Assembly (NCBI GenBank): GCA_945892755.1
Contig: CAMDDO010000005.1
Coordinates: 1-64,000, forward strand
Length of the DNA: 64,000 bases
From: Rhizobium sp. Q54
GTDB taxonomy: Bacteria; Pseudomonadota; Alphaproteobacteria; UBA828
Direction of reading: 5' to 3'
Part shown: positions 26,001 through 36,062 of the stretch, piece by piece
Numbering within the stretch: position 1 is the first letter of the stretch
How the letters are laid out: each line of letters begins with the position of its first letter
Notes under the pieces: generated by a model
Database searches by the model: none
Told to the model about the DNA's origin: nothing
The model's input: only the letters and a program-made list of their open reading frames with translations
Translations under genes and position numbers: made by a program

Positions 26001-27917
26001 GCGACGGAGAGCTTCAGCTGCGTCGGCGTCGGCGACATGTCGGGCGACGTATTCGGCAACGGCGCGCTGCAGTCGAAAACGATGAGGCTGCTGGCCGCGT
26101 TCAACCACCGCCATATCTTCATCGATCCCGATCCCGATCCCGATCCGGAACGGAGCTACGCCGAGCGCAAGCGGCTGTTCGACCTGCCGCGCTCGAGCTG
26201 GGCCGATTATGACCGCACGGCGCTCTCCAAGGGCGGCGATGTCTTCGAGCGGAACGCCAAGTCGCTCAGGCTCTCGTCGGAGGCGCGCGCCGCCTTGGGC
26301 ATCGAGCGCGAGCTGATCGCGCCGAACGAGCTGATCAAGCTCTTGCTGCGCGCGGAGGTCGACCTGCTCTTTTTCGGCGGCATCGGCTGCTTCGTCAAGG
26401 CAAGCGCCGAAAGCGACGCCGACGCGAACGATCGCACCAACGACGCGATTCGCGTCGATGCCAAGTCGCTCCGCGCCCGCATCATTTGCGAGGGCGCCAA
26501 TCTCGCCATGACTCAGCACGGCCGTATCGAATATGCCCTGCAAGGCGGCGCGCTCAATACCGACGCGATCGACAATTCGGGCGGCGTCGACTGCTCCGAT
26601 CACGAGGTCAACATCAAGATCCTCTTGGATTCGATGGTGGCTGATGGCGACATGACGGTGAAGCAACGCAATCAATTGCTCGCCGAGATGACGGATGACG
26701 TGGCGGCGCTCGTGCTGCGCAGCAATTATCGTCAGACCCAAACCATCACGGTCGAGCAAGCGCGCGCGCCCAAATACCTCGAAGCCCATGCGCGCCTGAT
26801 CCGTGGGCTCGAGCGGCGCGGTCAGCTCGCGCGCGAGGTCGAGTTCCTGCCGGGCGAAGACGAGATCGAGGCGCGGGCTCAGGCTCACAAAGGCCTGACG
26901 CGGCCCGAGATCGCGGTGCTGCTGTCCTACGCCAAGACCGCGGTCTATCAGGCCCTCCATGAAGATCCCGTGCTCGATGACCCGTATTTTTCGAGCGATT
27001 TGGTGCGCTATTTTCCGACGCGCTTGCACCGGCCGTGCGCGGCCGCGCTGCCAAAGCATCGCCTGCGTCGCGAAATCATCGGCACGACGATCGCCAATTC
27101 GCTGGTCAACCGCGCCGGCCCGCATTTTCTGGTCGATCTGGTCGAGGAAACCGGCACGCAATCGGGCGATATCGTGCGCGCCTATGCCGCGACACGCCAA
27201 GTCTATGCCTTGCGCGAAGACTGGGATCTGATCGATACGCTCGACGCCAAAGTGTCGGCCAAGCTTCAGACCGAGCTGGTGAACGAACTTGGTCGGCTGC
27301 TTGAGCACGGCACGCTGTGGTTCCTGCGATCTTTGCCTCCCGGTTTTGCGATCGGCGCGGAGGTCGAGAAATTTGCCCCCGCCGTCAAGGAAATCTCGGC
27401 CCATATCGACATGCTGCTTGGGCCCGAGGCGGCCGCGCCGGTGCAGCAGCGCGCGGCGTCATTGATAGGCGCGGGCATTCCCGAGCGCTTGGCGAAACGG
27501 GTCGCAGCGATTGACGCGCTGCTGCCGGCCTGCGACGTGGTCGAGGCCGCGGTGGCGGCGAACGCGCCCACGCTTGAGGCGGCGCGCGTCTATTTCATGC
27601 TCGGCGCCCGCCTCAGCATTGCGTGGCTGCGCGACCATGCAACGGCGCTCACATCCGGCAGCCATTGGCAATATCGTGCGGTGCGCGCCATCATCGACGA
27701 TCTTTACAGCCAACAGTGTGCGCTGACGCTCGCCGTGCTCAAGGACACCGAGCCTGGGCTGACGCCCGACCAGCGGCTGGAGCAATGGTACGAGGCAAAC
27801 AAACCGCGCATGAACCGAGCGCTCGAAACGCTCGACGAGCTCAAGCGCGACGCGCCGTTCGATCTTGCCAAACTGGCGGTCGCCAATCGGCAGGTTCGCG
27901 CTTTGCTGACAAGTTGA
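23064..27917 (+). CDS. NAD-specific glutamate dehydrogenase, ~180-kDa type
   Basis: This very large GDH is 1617 aa from the GTG at 23064, which has AGAGGAG nine bases upstream; an ATG at 23010 lacks a ribosome site and would add 18 poorly conserved residues. The N-terminal ~700 residues contain ACT-like regulatory segments ('DMPFLLDSVAAFL'), and the catalytic part begins near residue 815 with 'ARGGIRWSDRREDFRTEVL' and 'NAVIVPVGAKGGF'. It deaminates glutamate to 2-oxoglutarate for use as carbon source, and is often allosterically tuned. This class is typical of alphaproteobacteria, pseudomonads and streptomycetes. Confidence 0.95.
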   Translation: MSARHKELKAEQIAKVAALARRRLAGEEGALIEGFLRRYYAGAQVFDLAERNDVDLYGAALAHWRLGLRRQPGVAVVRVYNPTLESDGWHSDHTVIAMVNDDMPFLLDSVAAFLVGEGLHVHQAIHPVIGIARDSAGLTTAVGDPGGGDSLKAESFILIQVDLKSSPETLEGLVAGIKRVLADVRLGVRDWRAMLGKVAEVIATVERSTLPVLEEERQEAMAFLRWIADNHFTFLGARDYKVTTDSDGAVQYELIAESGLGLMRDPAVRPMGLETGRQGLPPEVADFVRAPNLLLVTKAAMRSTVHRAVPMDVVGVKVFDPSGRVVGERRFVGLFTSTAYSRSPLDIPLLRRKVKRALDRSGLQPNGHDHKALQHILETYPRDELFQIEADELLDICLGILAVEERRRVGLFVRHDSFERFVSALIYVPRERYNTDIRRRIEALLVNAFAGLNASHTAQVSDDPLARIHFQIDTTPGRLPPYDLADLEARIGEITRSWTDQLAETLIARHGEEEGTALFRRYGTGFPAGYVEEFSPQLAVADIERINATCRSDELGMSLYRRIDDDAERLSFKIYRAGAPVPLFELLPPLENMGLKVLTERPHRVRFAAARSAAPDSVWIHDLTMAVADGVEVNVADIRESFHEAFERVWAGDAEDDGFNRLVLKARLGWREVVVLRAIAKYLRQARIPFSQAYMEETLARHAALAGMLARYFVARFDPARAGGGDAPALRGEILGALDAVESVDEDRILRRFLNVIESSLRTNYFQTAPDGRPKPYLSIKLDSGALDDLPLPRPVFEIFVYSPRMEGIHLRGGKVARGGIRWSDRREDFRTEVLSLMKAQMVKNAVIVPVGAKGGFIVKRPPADGGRDAVQDEGIACYRTLIRGLLDLTDNRVKDAIVPPENVVRHDGDDPYLVVAADKGTATFSDIANALSLDYGFWLGDAFASGGATGYDHKKMAITARGTWESVKRHFRELERDIATESFSCVGVGDMSGDVFGNGALQSKTMRLLAAFNHRHIFIDPDPDPDPERSYAERKRLFDLPRSSWADYDRTALSKGGDVFERNAKSLRLSSEARAALGIERELIAPNELIKLLLRAEVDLLFFGGIGCFVKASAESDADANDRTNDAIRVDAKSLRARIICEGANLAMTQHGRIEYALQGGALNTDAIDNSGGVDCSDHEVNIKILLDSMVADGDMTVKQRNQLLAEMTDDVAALVLRSNYRQTQTITVEQARAPKYLEAHARLIRGLERRGQLAREVEFLPGEDEIEARAQAHKGLTRPEIAVLLSYAKTAVYQALHEDPVLDDPYFSSDLVRYFPTRLHRPCAAALPKHRLRREIIGTTIANSLVNRAGPHFLVDLVEETGTQSGDIVRAYAATRQVYALREDWDLIDTLDAKVSAKLQTELVNELGRLLEHGTLWFLRSLPPGFAIGAEVEKFAPAVKEISAHIDMLLGPEAAAPVQQRAASLIGAGIPERLAKRVAAIDALLPACDVVEAAVAANAPTLEAARVYFMLGARLSIAWLRDHATALTSGSHWQYRAVRAIIDDLYSQQCALTLAVLKDTEPGLTPDQRLEQWYEANKPRMNRALETLDELKRDAPFDLAKLAVANRQVRALLTS

Positions 27918-27972
27918 ACGGCAAGCCGGCCTAATTCAGCCATAATCCGGTTCCACGCTTGAGGTGTTTTCA

Positions 27973-28614
27973 ATGACCGGGGCAATGATCATGCGAATGC
28001 GCTACGGAACGACGATGGTGGCGGCGACCGCGCTCGTTCTCGGGGTGGTGCTGGGCGGCGCGAGCGGCCTTCGCGCCGCCGACGACACGGTGATCGATCA
28101 GGCCGAGGGCGCGCTCCAGGATCTGTCCGACCTGCTGCAGACGCTTTCCAAGGCCTTGCCCGAGGGCGAAGCCTTCGTCGCGTCGAGCTTCGCACAGGCG
28201 ATCCGCGACGTGCATGAGCGCGCCAAGCCCAAGGCGCGGCCGATTCCGGCGGCGATCAAGACCGATCTCGCGTCCTTCTTCAGCACCACGCCCTGGCTGC
28301 TCGACAAGGCGCGCTGGGTGACCGCCGATGAGATCGGCGGCGTAACCGACCTCGTGCTGCTCAACCCCGACGTGACGGCGATCACAATCGACGACATCGT
28401 CGTGTTCCGCGACGGGGCCAGCGCCGAGAGTGATCGCGCGCTCTGGGCCCACGAGCTGGTTCATGTCTTGCAGTATGAGACGCTCGGGGTCGATGGCTTC
28501 GCCAAGGACTATCTCGAAAGCGGCGGCACGGATTTCGAAGCCGAGGCCGAGGCGTTCGCCGGGCGCGTGAGAGAGAAGCTCGGCGTCGCCAAGCCCAAGC
28601 AAATTCAGTCCTAG
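27973..28614 (+). CDS. DUF4157-like exported putative metalloprotease
   Basis: The 213-aa protein has a signal peptide (Met-rich start, hydrophobic core 'ATALVLGVVLGGASG', likely cut after 'LRA'). In the second half it carries an HExxH motif, 'WAHELVHVLQYETLG', followed by 'DFEAEAEAFA', which fits a zinc site with a downstream acidic ligand, as in DUF4157 proteins. It probably acts in the periplasm. The substrate is unknown. The ATG at 27973 has GAGG eight bases upstream. It is separated by 55 bp from the GDH and is a lone gene facing purH. Confidence 0.72.
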   Translation: MTGAMIMRMRYGTTMVAATALVLGVVLGGASGLRAADDTVIDQAEGALQDLSDLLQTLSKALPEGEAFVASSFAQAIRDVHERAKPKARPIPAAIKTDLASFFSTTPWLLDKARWVTADEIGGVTDLVLLNPDVTAITIDDIVVFRDGASAESDRALWAHELVHVLQYETLGVDGFAKDYLESGGTDFEAEAEAFAGRVREKLGVAKPKQIQS

Positions 28615-28672
28615 CCCCCTCAAGGGTGCCGCGCGCGGCTGTCGCGCCGGCAAGTCGCGACGAAGCCGACGA

Positions 28673-30259
28673 TCAGTGCCGGAAATGACGCATCCCGGTG
28701 AACACCATGGCGAGGCCTTTCTCGTCGGCGGCCGCGATCACTTCGGCGTCGCGCACGGAGCCACCCGGTTGTATCACCGCCGTCGCGCCCGCCTCGGCTG
28801 CGGCGAGCAACCCATCCGCGAAGGGGAAGAAGGCGTCCGACGCCACCACCGAGCCGAGCGCTAGCGATTGAGTCAGGCCCTGCGCCTTCGCCGCTTCGCC
28901 GGCCTTATGCGCCGCGATGCGGGACGAATCGACCCGGCTCATCTGGCCCGCGCCGATGCCGATCGTCGCGCCATCCTTGGCATAGACGATCGCGTTCGAT
29001 TTGACATGCTTCGCCACGCGGAACGCGAATAGCAAATCCGCCAGTTCGCGCGCGCTCGGCTTGCGCTTGGTGACCACTTTGAGATCGCCGAGCCCGATCC
29101 GCCCAGCATCGCGTTGTTGCACCAAATAGCCGCCGGCCAGGGCGCGCAATTCAAGCCCGCGCGCCGTCGGGTCGGGCAGGCCGCCAGTCAGCAACAGGCG
29201 GAGATTGGCTTTGGCGGCCAGCGCCGCGCGCGCCTCGTCATCGGCCTCCGGCGCCACGATCACCTCGACGAACAATTTGGCGATCTCGGCCGCCACCGCG
29301 CCGTCGAGTTTGCGGTTGGACGCGACGATCCCACCAAACGCGCTGACCGGGTCGCAGGCGAGCGCCTTTTTGTAGGCTTCGACCAGCGTGGCGCCGAGCG
29401 CCACGCCGCACGGATTGGCGTGCTTGATGATGGCGATTGCCGGCTGATCGAACTCGGCGACCAACTCGAACGCGGCATTGGTGTCGTTCAGATTGTTATA
29501 GCTGAGCTCCTTGCCTTGCACCTGCGTCGCCGTCGCGACGCCCGACCGCGCCTCGCCGCTCACATAGAACGCCGCCTTCTGGTGCGGGTTCTCGCCATAG
29601 CGAAGCGTCTGCTTGAGCGTGGCGCCGATAGCGAAGCGCTTGGGGAACGGCTCGTCGATCACGCCGCTGAACCATCGGCTGATCGCCGCGTCATAGCTCG
29701 CGGTGCGGGCGAAGGCGCGCGCGGCGAGACGCTTTCGTAGCTCAAGCGTGGTCGCGCCGCCATGGGCCGTCATCTCGGCCATCACGGCGGCATAATCCTC
29801 GGGCTCCACGACAATCGTCACATCGCCATGGTTCTTGGCGGCGGCGCGAATGAGGGCCGGCCCGCCAATATCGATATTCTCGATGCACGCGTCGAACACC
29901 GCGCCCTTCGCGACCGTCGCCTCGAATGGATAAAGGTTCACCACCACGAGATCGATCGGCTGAATGCCGTGATCCTTCATCGCGGCCCGGTGCGCCGCCT
30001 TGCCGCGCTCGGCCAAGATGCCGCCATGGATCATCGGGTGCAGGGTTTTCACCCGCCCGTCCATGATCTCCGGAAAGCCGGTATGCGCCGACACGTCGGT
30101 GACCTTGATCCCCTCGGCCTGCAACGCCTTTGCCGTGCCGCCGGTGGATATGATCTCGACGCCTTGGTGGCTCAAGAACCGCGCAAACTCAAGGAGCCCG
30201 GTCTTGTCGGAAACGGAGACGAGGGCGCGGGCGATGGGCGGGCCTTTGTCGAGAGGCAT
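28673..30259 (-). CDS. purH: Bifunctional AICAR formyltransferase/IMP cyclohydrolase
   Basis: The 528-aa enzyme makes the last two steps of IMP synthesis. The MGS-like cyclohydrolase domain is at the N-terminus ('[16 protein letters not shown]', '[10 protein letters not shown]', '[15 protein letters not shown]'). The AICAR transformylase domain follows with '[14 protein letters not shown]', '[12 protein letters not shown]' and the catalytic '[11 protein letters not shown]'. All domains are present and length is standard. Its ATG overlaps the TGA of the upstream dehydratase gene by one base, so this housekeeping gene is transcriptionally joined to the glycan cluster. Confidence 0.96.
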   Translation of the reverse strand: MPLDKGPPIARALVSVSDKTGLLEFARFLSHQGVEIISTGGTAKALQAEGIKVTDVSAHTGFPEIMDGRVKTLHPMIHGGILAERGKAAHRAAMKDHGIQPIDLVVVNLYPFEATVAKGAVFDACIENIDIGGPALIRAAAKNHGDVTIVVEPEDYAAVMAEMTAHGGATTLELRKRLAARAFARTASYDAAISRWFSGVIDEPFPKRFAIGATLKQTLRYGENPHQKAAFYVSGEARSGVATATQVQGKELSYNNLNDTNAAFELVAEFDQPAIAIIKHANPCGVALGATLVEAYKKALACDPVSAFGGIVASNRKLDGAVAAEIAKLFVEVIVAPEADDEARAALAAKANLRLLLTGGLPDPTARGLELRALAGGYLVQQRDAGRIGLGDLKVVTKRKPSARELADLLFAFRVAKHVKSNAIVYAKDGATIGIGAGQMSRVDSSRIAAHKAGEAAKAQGLTQSLALGSVVASDAFFPFADGLLAAAEAGATAVIQPGGSVRDAEVIAAADEKGLAMVFTGMRHFRH

Positions 30260-32157
30260 CAGGTCGCCGCCCGTTTCGTCGTCTCATCCGCGCGATACTC
30301 GGGCACGAGCGCGTTGATCAAAGCGAGCGTGCGGGGCGTCAGACCGGCGCGGGCGGCGGCGCCGAGCTCGTCGACCTGGCGTGCCACCAGCGCCGCGTCG
30401 AGCGGCCTCGAAATGGCGCGGTACAGCCCGGCGAGGCCGGCATCGCCTTGCCGTTCACTGTCGTGGAACAGGGCCTCGTGCAGCTTCTCGCCGGCGCGAA
30501 GTCCGGTGAACTGAATCGCGATGTCACGCTCGGGCTGGCGCCCGGCCAAGCGGATCATCTGGCGCGCAAGGTCGGCGATCCTGATCGGTGCGCCCATGTC
30601 GAGCACGAAGATCGAAGGCTCGGCCTCGCGCGCGCCGAGCGCCGAGGCCTGTAGTACTAGCTCGACCGCCTCGCGCGTGGTCATGAAAAAGCGCGTGACG
30701 TCGGGGTGCGTCACGGTCACCGGCCCACCCGCCGCGATCTGGCGCTGGAACAGCGGCACGACCGAACCTGACGAGCCCAGCACATTGCCGAAGCGTACAA
30801 TAATGAAGTGCGTGCGTCGGCGCGCGTCGCGGTCGGCGCCCTTGGATTGGCAGTAGGATTCGGCGATGCGCTTGGTCGCGCCCATCACGCTCAAGGGGTC
30901 GACCGCCTTGTCGGTCGAGATCAGCACCATCGCGCCAACGCCCGCTTCGACGCAGGCATCGGCCACGTTCTTGGTGCCCATCACATTGGTCAGCACGCCC
31001 TCATTCGGATTGTCCTCGACGATCGGCACATGCTTGAGCGCGGCGGCATGGAACACGAGATCGGGCCGCTCGCGCGCGAAGATGGCGTCGAGCCGCGCGC
31101 GCTCGCGCACATCGGCGATCAGCGCGGCGCGGGGCAGAGTCGGAAAACCGGCCTGCAGCTCGGCGTCGATGGCATAGAGGTTGAACTCGCTATTGTCGAG
31201 CAGCACGAGACGCGCCGGACCATAGGACGCGATCTGGCGCACCAATTCGGCGCCGATCGTGCCGCCGGCCCCGGTCACGCAGACGCGCCTGCCCAGGATC
31301 AAGGCCTTCATGCCGGCGCGGTCAAGCACGGTTTGCGGCCGTCCCAGCAGGTCTTCGATCGCGATCGGCTTCAACTCGATCGTCTGCGCCTGGCCGGTTC
31401 TGAAATCGGTCAGGCGCGGCAGGCGTGCGAAGCTGAGCCCAAAGCCGTCGGCCACCTCGAGCAGCCGGCGGACCCGCTCGGGCGCGACGCGCTCGTCGGC
31501 CAGAATCAGCCTTTGCGGCCTCAGGCCATGGCGTCTGAGCTTGCGCAAGGCATCGGGCAGATTGTCGAGTCTGCCGAACACGCGCACGCCACGAATATGC
31601 AGCCCCCTCTTGGTCGGGTCGTCGTCGAGTAGACCGACCACGCGATAGCCGCTCGAAGCGCCGCTCTGAGTCGAGCGAATGAACTCGTCGGCCGCCGCGC
31701 CGGCGCCGACCAGCAGCACCGGCACGCGCCCGCCTTCGGTGCGCTCGAGGAGGCCCGACACGCTGCGCTCGACAAACGCGCGATAGGCGACGCGCGGCCC
31801 GATCAGCAGCAGGAGCAGAATGATCCAGATGATGATCAGGCTCGAGCGCGGGAACGATTCGAGCCTCGTGATCGCGAACAGGGCGGGGAGGAAGATCAGG
31901 ATGACAAGGCTCGCCGCCTTGACCAGCTCGATCACGTCGCGCAGCGAAACATAACGCCAGAGCGAGCGGTAGATGCGCGTGCGCCAGAACACGATCGCCG
32001 CGATGCCGGTAAAGAGCAGCAGGCCCTCGAGCAGGAACGGGCCGGATTCGCGCCAGAAATCATCCGAGCCCCGGCGCAGCAAGAGGCCAAGCACGAACGC
32101 GCCGGCCGCCACCATCACGTCATGAGCGGCAACGACATAGGTACGGTTCAGACGCAA
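30259..32157 (-). CDS. Membrane nucleotide-sugar 4,6-dehydratase, WbpM/FlaA1 (CapD) type
   Basis: The 632-aa protein has four N-terminal membrane helices (residues ~10-130), a CoA_binding_3-like Rossmann domain, and an extended SDR domain starting with '[13 protein letters not shown]' near residue 298. The catalytic Tyr of YxxxK is replaced by Met ('[15 protein letters not shown]', near residue 415), the hallmark of WbpM-type UDP-GlcNAc 4,6-dehydratases. These make UDP-4-keto-6-deoxy-HexNAc for initiating sugars such as QuiNAc or FucNAc. The start is a TTG at 32157. The WecA-type gene lies 13 bp upstream, so the two probably supply and attach the first sugar. Confidence 0.9.
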   Translation of the reverse strand: MRLNRTYVVAAHDVMVAAGAFVLGLLLRRGSDDFWRESGPFLLEGLLLFTGIAAIVFWRTRIYRSLWRYVSLRDVIELVKAASLVILIFLPALFAITRLESFPRSSLIIIWIILLLLLIGPRVAYRAFVERSVSGLLERTEGGRVPVLLVGAGAAADEFIRSTQSGASSGYRVVGLLDDDPTKRGLHIRGVRVFGRLDNLPDALRKLRRHGLRPQRLILADERVAPERVRRLLEVADGFGLSFARLPRLTDFRTGQAQTIELKPIAIEDLLGRPQTVLDRAGMKALILGRRVCVTGAGGTIGAELVRQIASYGPARLVLLDNSEFNLYAIDAELQAGFPTLPRAALIADVRERARLDAIFARERPDLVFHAAALKHVPIVEDNPNEGVLTNVMGTKNVADACVEAGVGAMVLISTDKAVDPLSVMGATKRIAESYCQSKGADRDARRRTHFIIVRFGNVLGSSGSVVPLFQRQIAAGGPVTVTHPDVTRFFMTTREAVELVLQASALGAREAEPSIFVLDMGAPIRIADLARQMIRLAGRQPERDIAIQFTGLRAGEKLHEALFHDSERQGDAGLAGLYRAISRPLDAALVARQVDELGAAARAGLTPRTLALINALVPEYRADETTKRAAT

Positions 32158-32170
32158 GTCGGCATCCCCG

Positions 32171-33205
32171 TCAACGGTACTCCGAGAGCCTTAGAGCGCG
32201 GGCAAAATACCACAGAAGCACGACGACGATGAGCGCCGCGCCACCGAGCGCGGCAAAGGAGGAAAGCGTCCCCGCGGTCGACACGAAGGCGAGTCCGATC
32301 AATCCCAGATTGAACAAGCAAATCCAAATCACCGTGGCCTGATGGCTCATGCCGCTGCGCACCGCGCGCTGATAGAAATGTTCGCGGTGCGCCTCCCAGA
32401 CCTTCTCGCCGCGCCGCAGCCTGAGCGCGAGCGTCAAGGTCGCGTCGCCCAGATAATAGGCCGGCAGGATCAGCGCCGCGGCCCAAAAGCCCTGTGTCGC
32501 GATCCCGAGCAAGAGCCAGCCGAGCAAATAGCCGAGCGGCACGCTGCCGACGTCACCCAGGAAAATCCGCGCCTTCTGCCAGTTCCAAACCAGGAACCCG
32601 ATCGATCCGCCGATCAGCACGAGGCCAATCGCACCGAACGGAAAAAGCGCCGGAACCGCCAGGCACATGACCATGAGGCCGGCACCAATCGACGCGGTCT
32701 CGGCGCCAGCCAGGCCGTCAATGCCATCCATGAAATTGAACGCGTTGATGAACCAAAGCCAAGCCGCCGCTGCGATCGCCCAATCGAGCCAGTGCGGCAG
32801 GAGTCCCTGAAAGATCAGCCCGGGCGGCGGCAGGGTGAAGAGGCCGACGACGACCCAGCCGAATTGGGCGAGGAGGCGGGTGAACGGGCTCAGGCCGCGC
32901 CGGTCGTCGAGCCAGGAAACCGCGCCAAGCACGGCCATGCCGACGATCACGATCCAGCCGGCCGGATCGGCGGGGACCGTGTCGGTGATGATCAACGCGG
33001 CGAAGGCGAGGACAATGACCGGGATGAGAGCGAGCCCGGCGCCGCGCGGCGTCGGCACGCTGTGGCTCGAGCGCGCGCCCGGCACGTCGAGTACGGCGTG
33101 CCGGATCAGGACACGACGCAGAGGCCCGATCAGGAGCATGACCGCGGGCAGTGAGCAGGCCGCCGCCGCGCCCGCGATCAACCATTGGTCGGCCGACGCC
33201 ATCAT
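32171..33205 (-). CDS. WecA/MraY-family undecaprenyl-phosphate glycosylphosphotransferase
   Basis: The 344-aa integral membrane protein has about ten helices and the family motifs: 'SWLDDRRGLSP' (DD pair), 'FNFMDGIDGLAG', 'RIFLGDVGSVPLG' and the cytosolic His loop 'AHREHFYQRAVRSG'. It should transfer a HexNAc-1-phosphate from a UDP-sugar to undecaprenyl phosphate, starting a glycan repeat. Pairing with the WbpM-type dehydratase resembles WbpL/WbpM of O-antigen clusters. Two adjacent ATGs occur (33205 and 33202). Confidence 0.9.
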   Translation of the reverse strand: MMASADQWLIAGAAAACSLPAVMLLIGPLRRVLIRHAVLDVPGARSSHSVPTPRGAGLALIPVIVLAFAALIITDTVPADPAGWIVIVGMAVLGAVSWLDDRRGLSPFTRLLAQFGWVVVGLFTLPPPGLIFQGLLPHWLDWAIAAAAWLWFINAFNFMDGIDGLAGAETASIGAGLMVMCLAVPALFPFGAIGLVLIGGSIGFLVWNWQKARIFLGDVGSVPLGYLLGWLLLGIATQGFWAAALILPAYYLGDATLTLALRLRRGEKVWEAHREHFYQRAVRSGMSHQATVIWICLFNLGLIGLAFVSTAGTLSSFAALGGAALIVVVLLWYFARALRLSEYR

Positions 33206-33276
33206 CTCATTACGCCCTTTCGCCGCATCCGCTATGCTCGCCCGCCTTTGCCCCGCCAGCCCGGCCACGCGAAACC

Positions 33277-33951
33277 ATGCCAGATCACGACGAATCCTCG
33301 CGCCGCCGCTTTGGCTGGCATGCCTACTACAGCGAGAAGCGTATCGTCCACCAATGGCTGCAGGTCGAGCTACTGCGCACCCTGCCGGTCGCCCAGGTGC
33401 TTGAGATCGGGCCCTATTTCGGCCTGGTCACCGCCATACTGAGCAATGCCGGCTATCGGGTCGCGACGCTTGATATCGAAGGCGACGGCCCGCGTCACGG
33501 GGCGCTGCGCCATATCCGCGCCGATGTGCGCCATTTGGACCCGGCAAGCCTGCACGGCTTCGATGCCATTCTGTGCTGCGAGACGCTTGAGCATTTGCCG
33601 TTCGCCGACATTCCGGGCGTGCTCGGCGCGTTTCATCAAACCGGCGCGCCCTTTCTCGTGCTCTCGGTGCCCTATGATGGCCCGCAGCTCGGCTTCTCGC
33701 TCTACCTCAATCCGCATCAATGGCCGCGCCTCAAATTCTTCCGCAAAGTCCATTTCCTGCGCCGCTTCCCGAAGCCCCGGTCAGACGCCTGGGAGAACCA
33801 CCGCTGGGAGATCGGCTATCGCGATTATCCATTGCGAAAACTGATCCGCGCCGTCGAGGCGGCAGGCTATCGGGTGCTCCGCCGCGAATTCACCAGCGGC
33901 ACGCGCGCGGTGTTCGTGGTCTGCGAGCGCCTCGCTCATCCCCGCCCATAG
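33277..33951 (+). CDS. Class I SAM-dependent methyltransferase
   Basis: The 224-aa protein has SAM motif I 'VLEIGPYFGLVTAIL' near residue 45, 'VATLDIEGDG' for the ribose-binding acidic residue, and 'ILCCETLEHLPF' as motif IV. Methyltransferases of this form in glycan loci commonly modify sugars or the lipid-linked end, but no acceptor can be deduced. It is divergent from the WecA-type gene (71 bp) and its last 16 bp overlap the carbamoyltransferase end, tail to tail. Confidence 0.8.
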   Translation: MPDHDESSRRRFGWHAYYSEKRIVHQWLQVELLRTLPVAQVLEIGPYFGLVTAILSNAGYRVATLDIEGDGPRHGALRHIRADVRHLDPASLHGFDAILCCETLEHLPFADIPGVLGAFHQTGAPFLVLSVPYDGPQLGFSLYLNPHQWPRLKFFRKVHFLRRFPKPRSDAWENHRWEIGYRDYPLRKLIRAVEAAGYRVLRREFTSGTRAVFVVCERLAHPRP

Positions 33952-35651
33952 ACCGCGCGTTCGGTCGCGACATAGTCGATGCGATCGTCCAAGAGCGCGC
34001 GGGCGCATTCCGCCGGCGTGTTGATGATCGGCTCCTCGTGCACATTGAAGCTGGTATTGATCATCACCGGCAGGCCGGTCAGCGCCTTGAAGCGCGCCAC
34101 GATGTCGTAATAGGTCGGGTTCGCCGCGCGCTCGATCAATTGCGGCCGCGCCGTGCCGTCGACATGAACCACCGCCGGAATGCGCTTTCGCCACTCGTCG
34201 CGCACGGCGCAGGTGATGGTCATGAAGCGCGCGGCATAGCGCGACGCGGCGGGCAAACGGAACACCGCATCGGCATCCTCGGCCGCGACCACCGGCGCGA
34301 ACGGCATGAATTCCGAGCGCGCCAGGCGCCGATTGAGTGAATCATTGATCCCCGAATCGGCCGGTGAGCCAAGAATCGTCCGTGCGCCGAGCGCGCGCGG
34401 GCCGTATTCCATGCCCTTGGTATAGAGCGCCACCACCTTGCTGGCGGCGCACAATTCCGCGGCCAACCGCACCGGCTCGTCGCCGATTTGCTTGAGCCCT
34501 GGCGCCGCCGCGATCATCTCATCCGCCGCAGCGCCGAAGTCGCGGCCGAAATAGAGCTGGTCGAGCTTGTAGCGCCGCGCGAGCCAGGCGTCGAGCCCGT
34601 CGCGCTCCAACAGGAATTGCAGCACGCCGCCGGACGGCAGGCCTTGATCGCTCATCGCCGGATAGACGAACAGTTCGTCCACCCCGGTCTCCTCGGCCAG
34701 GCGTTGATTGAGCCTGACGTTCGCAAACACGCCGCCGGCGAGGCCGAGCTTGGTCACTCGATGGCGCGCGAGCAGGCGTTTGACCGATTGCAGAATGAAA
34801 TGCTCGAGCGCGGCTTGGATCGAGGCCGCCATGTCCTCGCGCGACACCCTTTGTGCGGTCTCGTCCATGAACCGCTTGAGATCGGGGTTGGAGGCGAAGT
34901 CGCTCCTGATCTGCCCGGCATCGTCGACCGTGAAATGCGCCGCGATTGACTCGAACGCGGCGGGCTTGCCATAGGCTGCGAGCCCGGTGAGCTTGCCCTC
35001 GTGCCGATTGATGCGAAAGCCAAGGGCCTGGGTCGCGTAGCCATAGGCGAGGCCGAGGCTGTCGATTCGCATCGGGTGCGTCAGCGCGTCATCGCCGCCG
35101 TAAAGCGTATCGATGCGCCCGTTCTGAAAAACGCGGTGGCTGTATTGCACATTGTCGCCCCCGCCATCGGCGGTATAGAGCAGCGCCTCCGACCAATCGG
35201 TGTGGAAGAGGGTCGGTAGCGCGTGCGCCAGATGGTGGTTGAAGAAGCGCACGCGGCAATCGGGACGGAAGCCGTGCTCGACCAGGAACGTCTCGTGCCG
35301 GAAGATCGCCTCCGAATCGGTGCGCTTCGCCAGCATCAGCTCGCGCTCCATGCTCTTGTGCTTTTCGCGGCCGATCGCCTGGCGCACCAGCCCCTCGACC
35401 AGCCGGCCGCCGCCAAAGTGGTTGTAGTATCGCCAAGGGAAGGGACCGCGGCCGAGCACCACCGCGTCGACCTTGTGCCGAGCGCTGCGCGCGATCGCGA
35501 GGCACTCGTCGATCGCTTCCTCCGGCACGCGGCCGCCATCGATCTTGCGCCGGGTCAAGCGCTCGAGCGCAACCGCCGCGATCATGCGGTAGTCGTCGAA
35601 CAGACAGGCCGAGGCTTCGTGATAGCCGGAATGCACGCCGAGGATGAGCAT
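33936..35651 (-). CDS. Carbamoyltransferase, NodU/CmcH family
   Basis: The 571-aa enzyme has the Kae1/HypF-like N-terminal domain ('GVHSGYHEASACLF', 'FFNHHLAHA', 'YTADGGGDNV') and the NodU C-terminal domain ('YGPRALGARTILGSP', 'INTSFNVHEEPIIN'). It uses carbamoyl phosphate and ATP to place a carbamoyl group on a hydroxyl, most likely on a sugar of the local polysaccharide given its setting. The ATG at 35651 begins 'MLILGVHSGYHEA', matching the family's usual start; in-frame codons upstream have no such similarity. Confidence 0.9.
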   Translation of the reverse strand: MLILGVHSGYHEASACLFDDYRMIAAVALERLTRRKIDGGRVPEEAIDECLAIARSARHKVDAVVLGRGPFPWRYYNHFGGGRLVEGLVRQAIGREKHKSMERELMLAKRTDSEAIFRHETFLVEHGFRPDCRVRFFNHHLAHALPTLFHTDWSEALLYTADGGGDNVQYSHRVFQNGRIDTLYGGDDALTHPMRIDSLGLAYGYATQALGFRINRHEGKLTGLAAYGKPAAFESIAAHFTVDDAGQIRSDFASNPDLKRFMDETAQRVSREDMAASIQAALEHFILQSVKRLLARHRVTKLGLAGGVFANVRLNQRLAEETGVDELFVYPAMSDQGLPSGGVLQFLLERDGLDAWLARRYKLDQLYFGRDFGAAADEMIAAAPGLKQIGDEPVRLAAELCAASKVVALYTKGMEYGPRALGARTILGSPADSGINDSLNRRLARSEFMPFAPVVAAEDADAVFRLPAASRYAARFMTITCAVRDEWRKRIPAVVHVDGTARPQLIERAANPTYYDIVARFKALTGLPVMINTSFNVHEEPIINTPAECARALLDDRIDYVATERAVYGRG

Positions 35652-36062
35652 GGAACCGATGCGGCGCGGGTGAAAGTCGCGCGGACCGTAAGGCCCGGGC
35701 CCGGTCGCGTCAATCGCACCAGATCGGTGGCCGCACGGGTTTCCGTTTGCCAAGGCGGCGCAAATGCCGAATTGTTGGTCTCGCCGATCGGGCGATCGGA
35801 GACCGTTGGGATCGGGCTGTGGCGCGCCGCGATGCGGGAAATATCTCGCAGAGCGCCAATCACCGTTCGGTCCAGCTGGCCATGATGAAGGGCCGCCATA
35901 CGATTCCGCTCTGCGCGCGCTGCGACAATCTGATGTGGGCGAACCCATCACGCATCGCCAGGGCGCTGGCGACAAAGAATTTTACCGCCGGTTGACTATC
36001 GACGCGTCGCTCGGGTTCGGACACAAGGCGATCACGATGACGACGCACCCTTTTGGGCTCTA
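35652..36062. other. 411-bp divergent gap with one hairpin
   Basis: No gene or gene remnant is recognised. A stem-loop lies at 35777-35804: GGTCT, CG bulge, CCGATCG, GG loop, CGATCGG, AGACC. A TTGACT at 35992-35997 could be a -35 for the ligase gene, but no convincing -10 follows. Confidence 0.45.

Noticed and set aside
24984-27404. An 806-codon open frame on the minus strand
   Set aside because: It lies wholly antisense to the NAD-glutamate dehydrogenase, whose family motifs are clear. Long antisense frames are expected in high-GC DNA with strong third-position bias.
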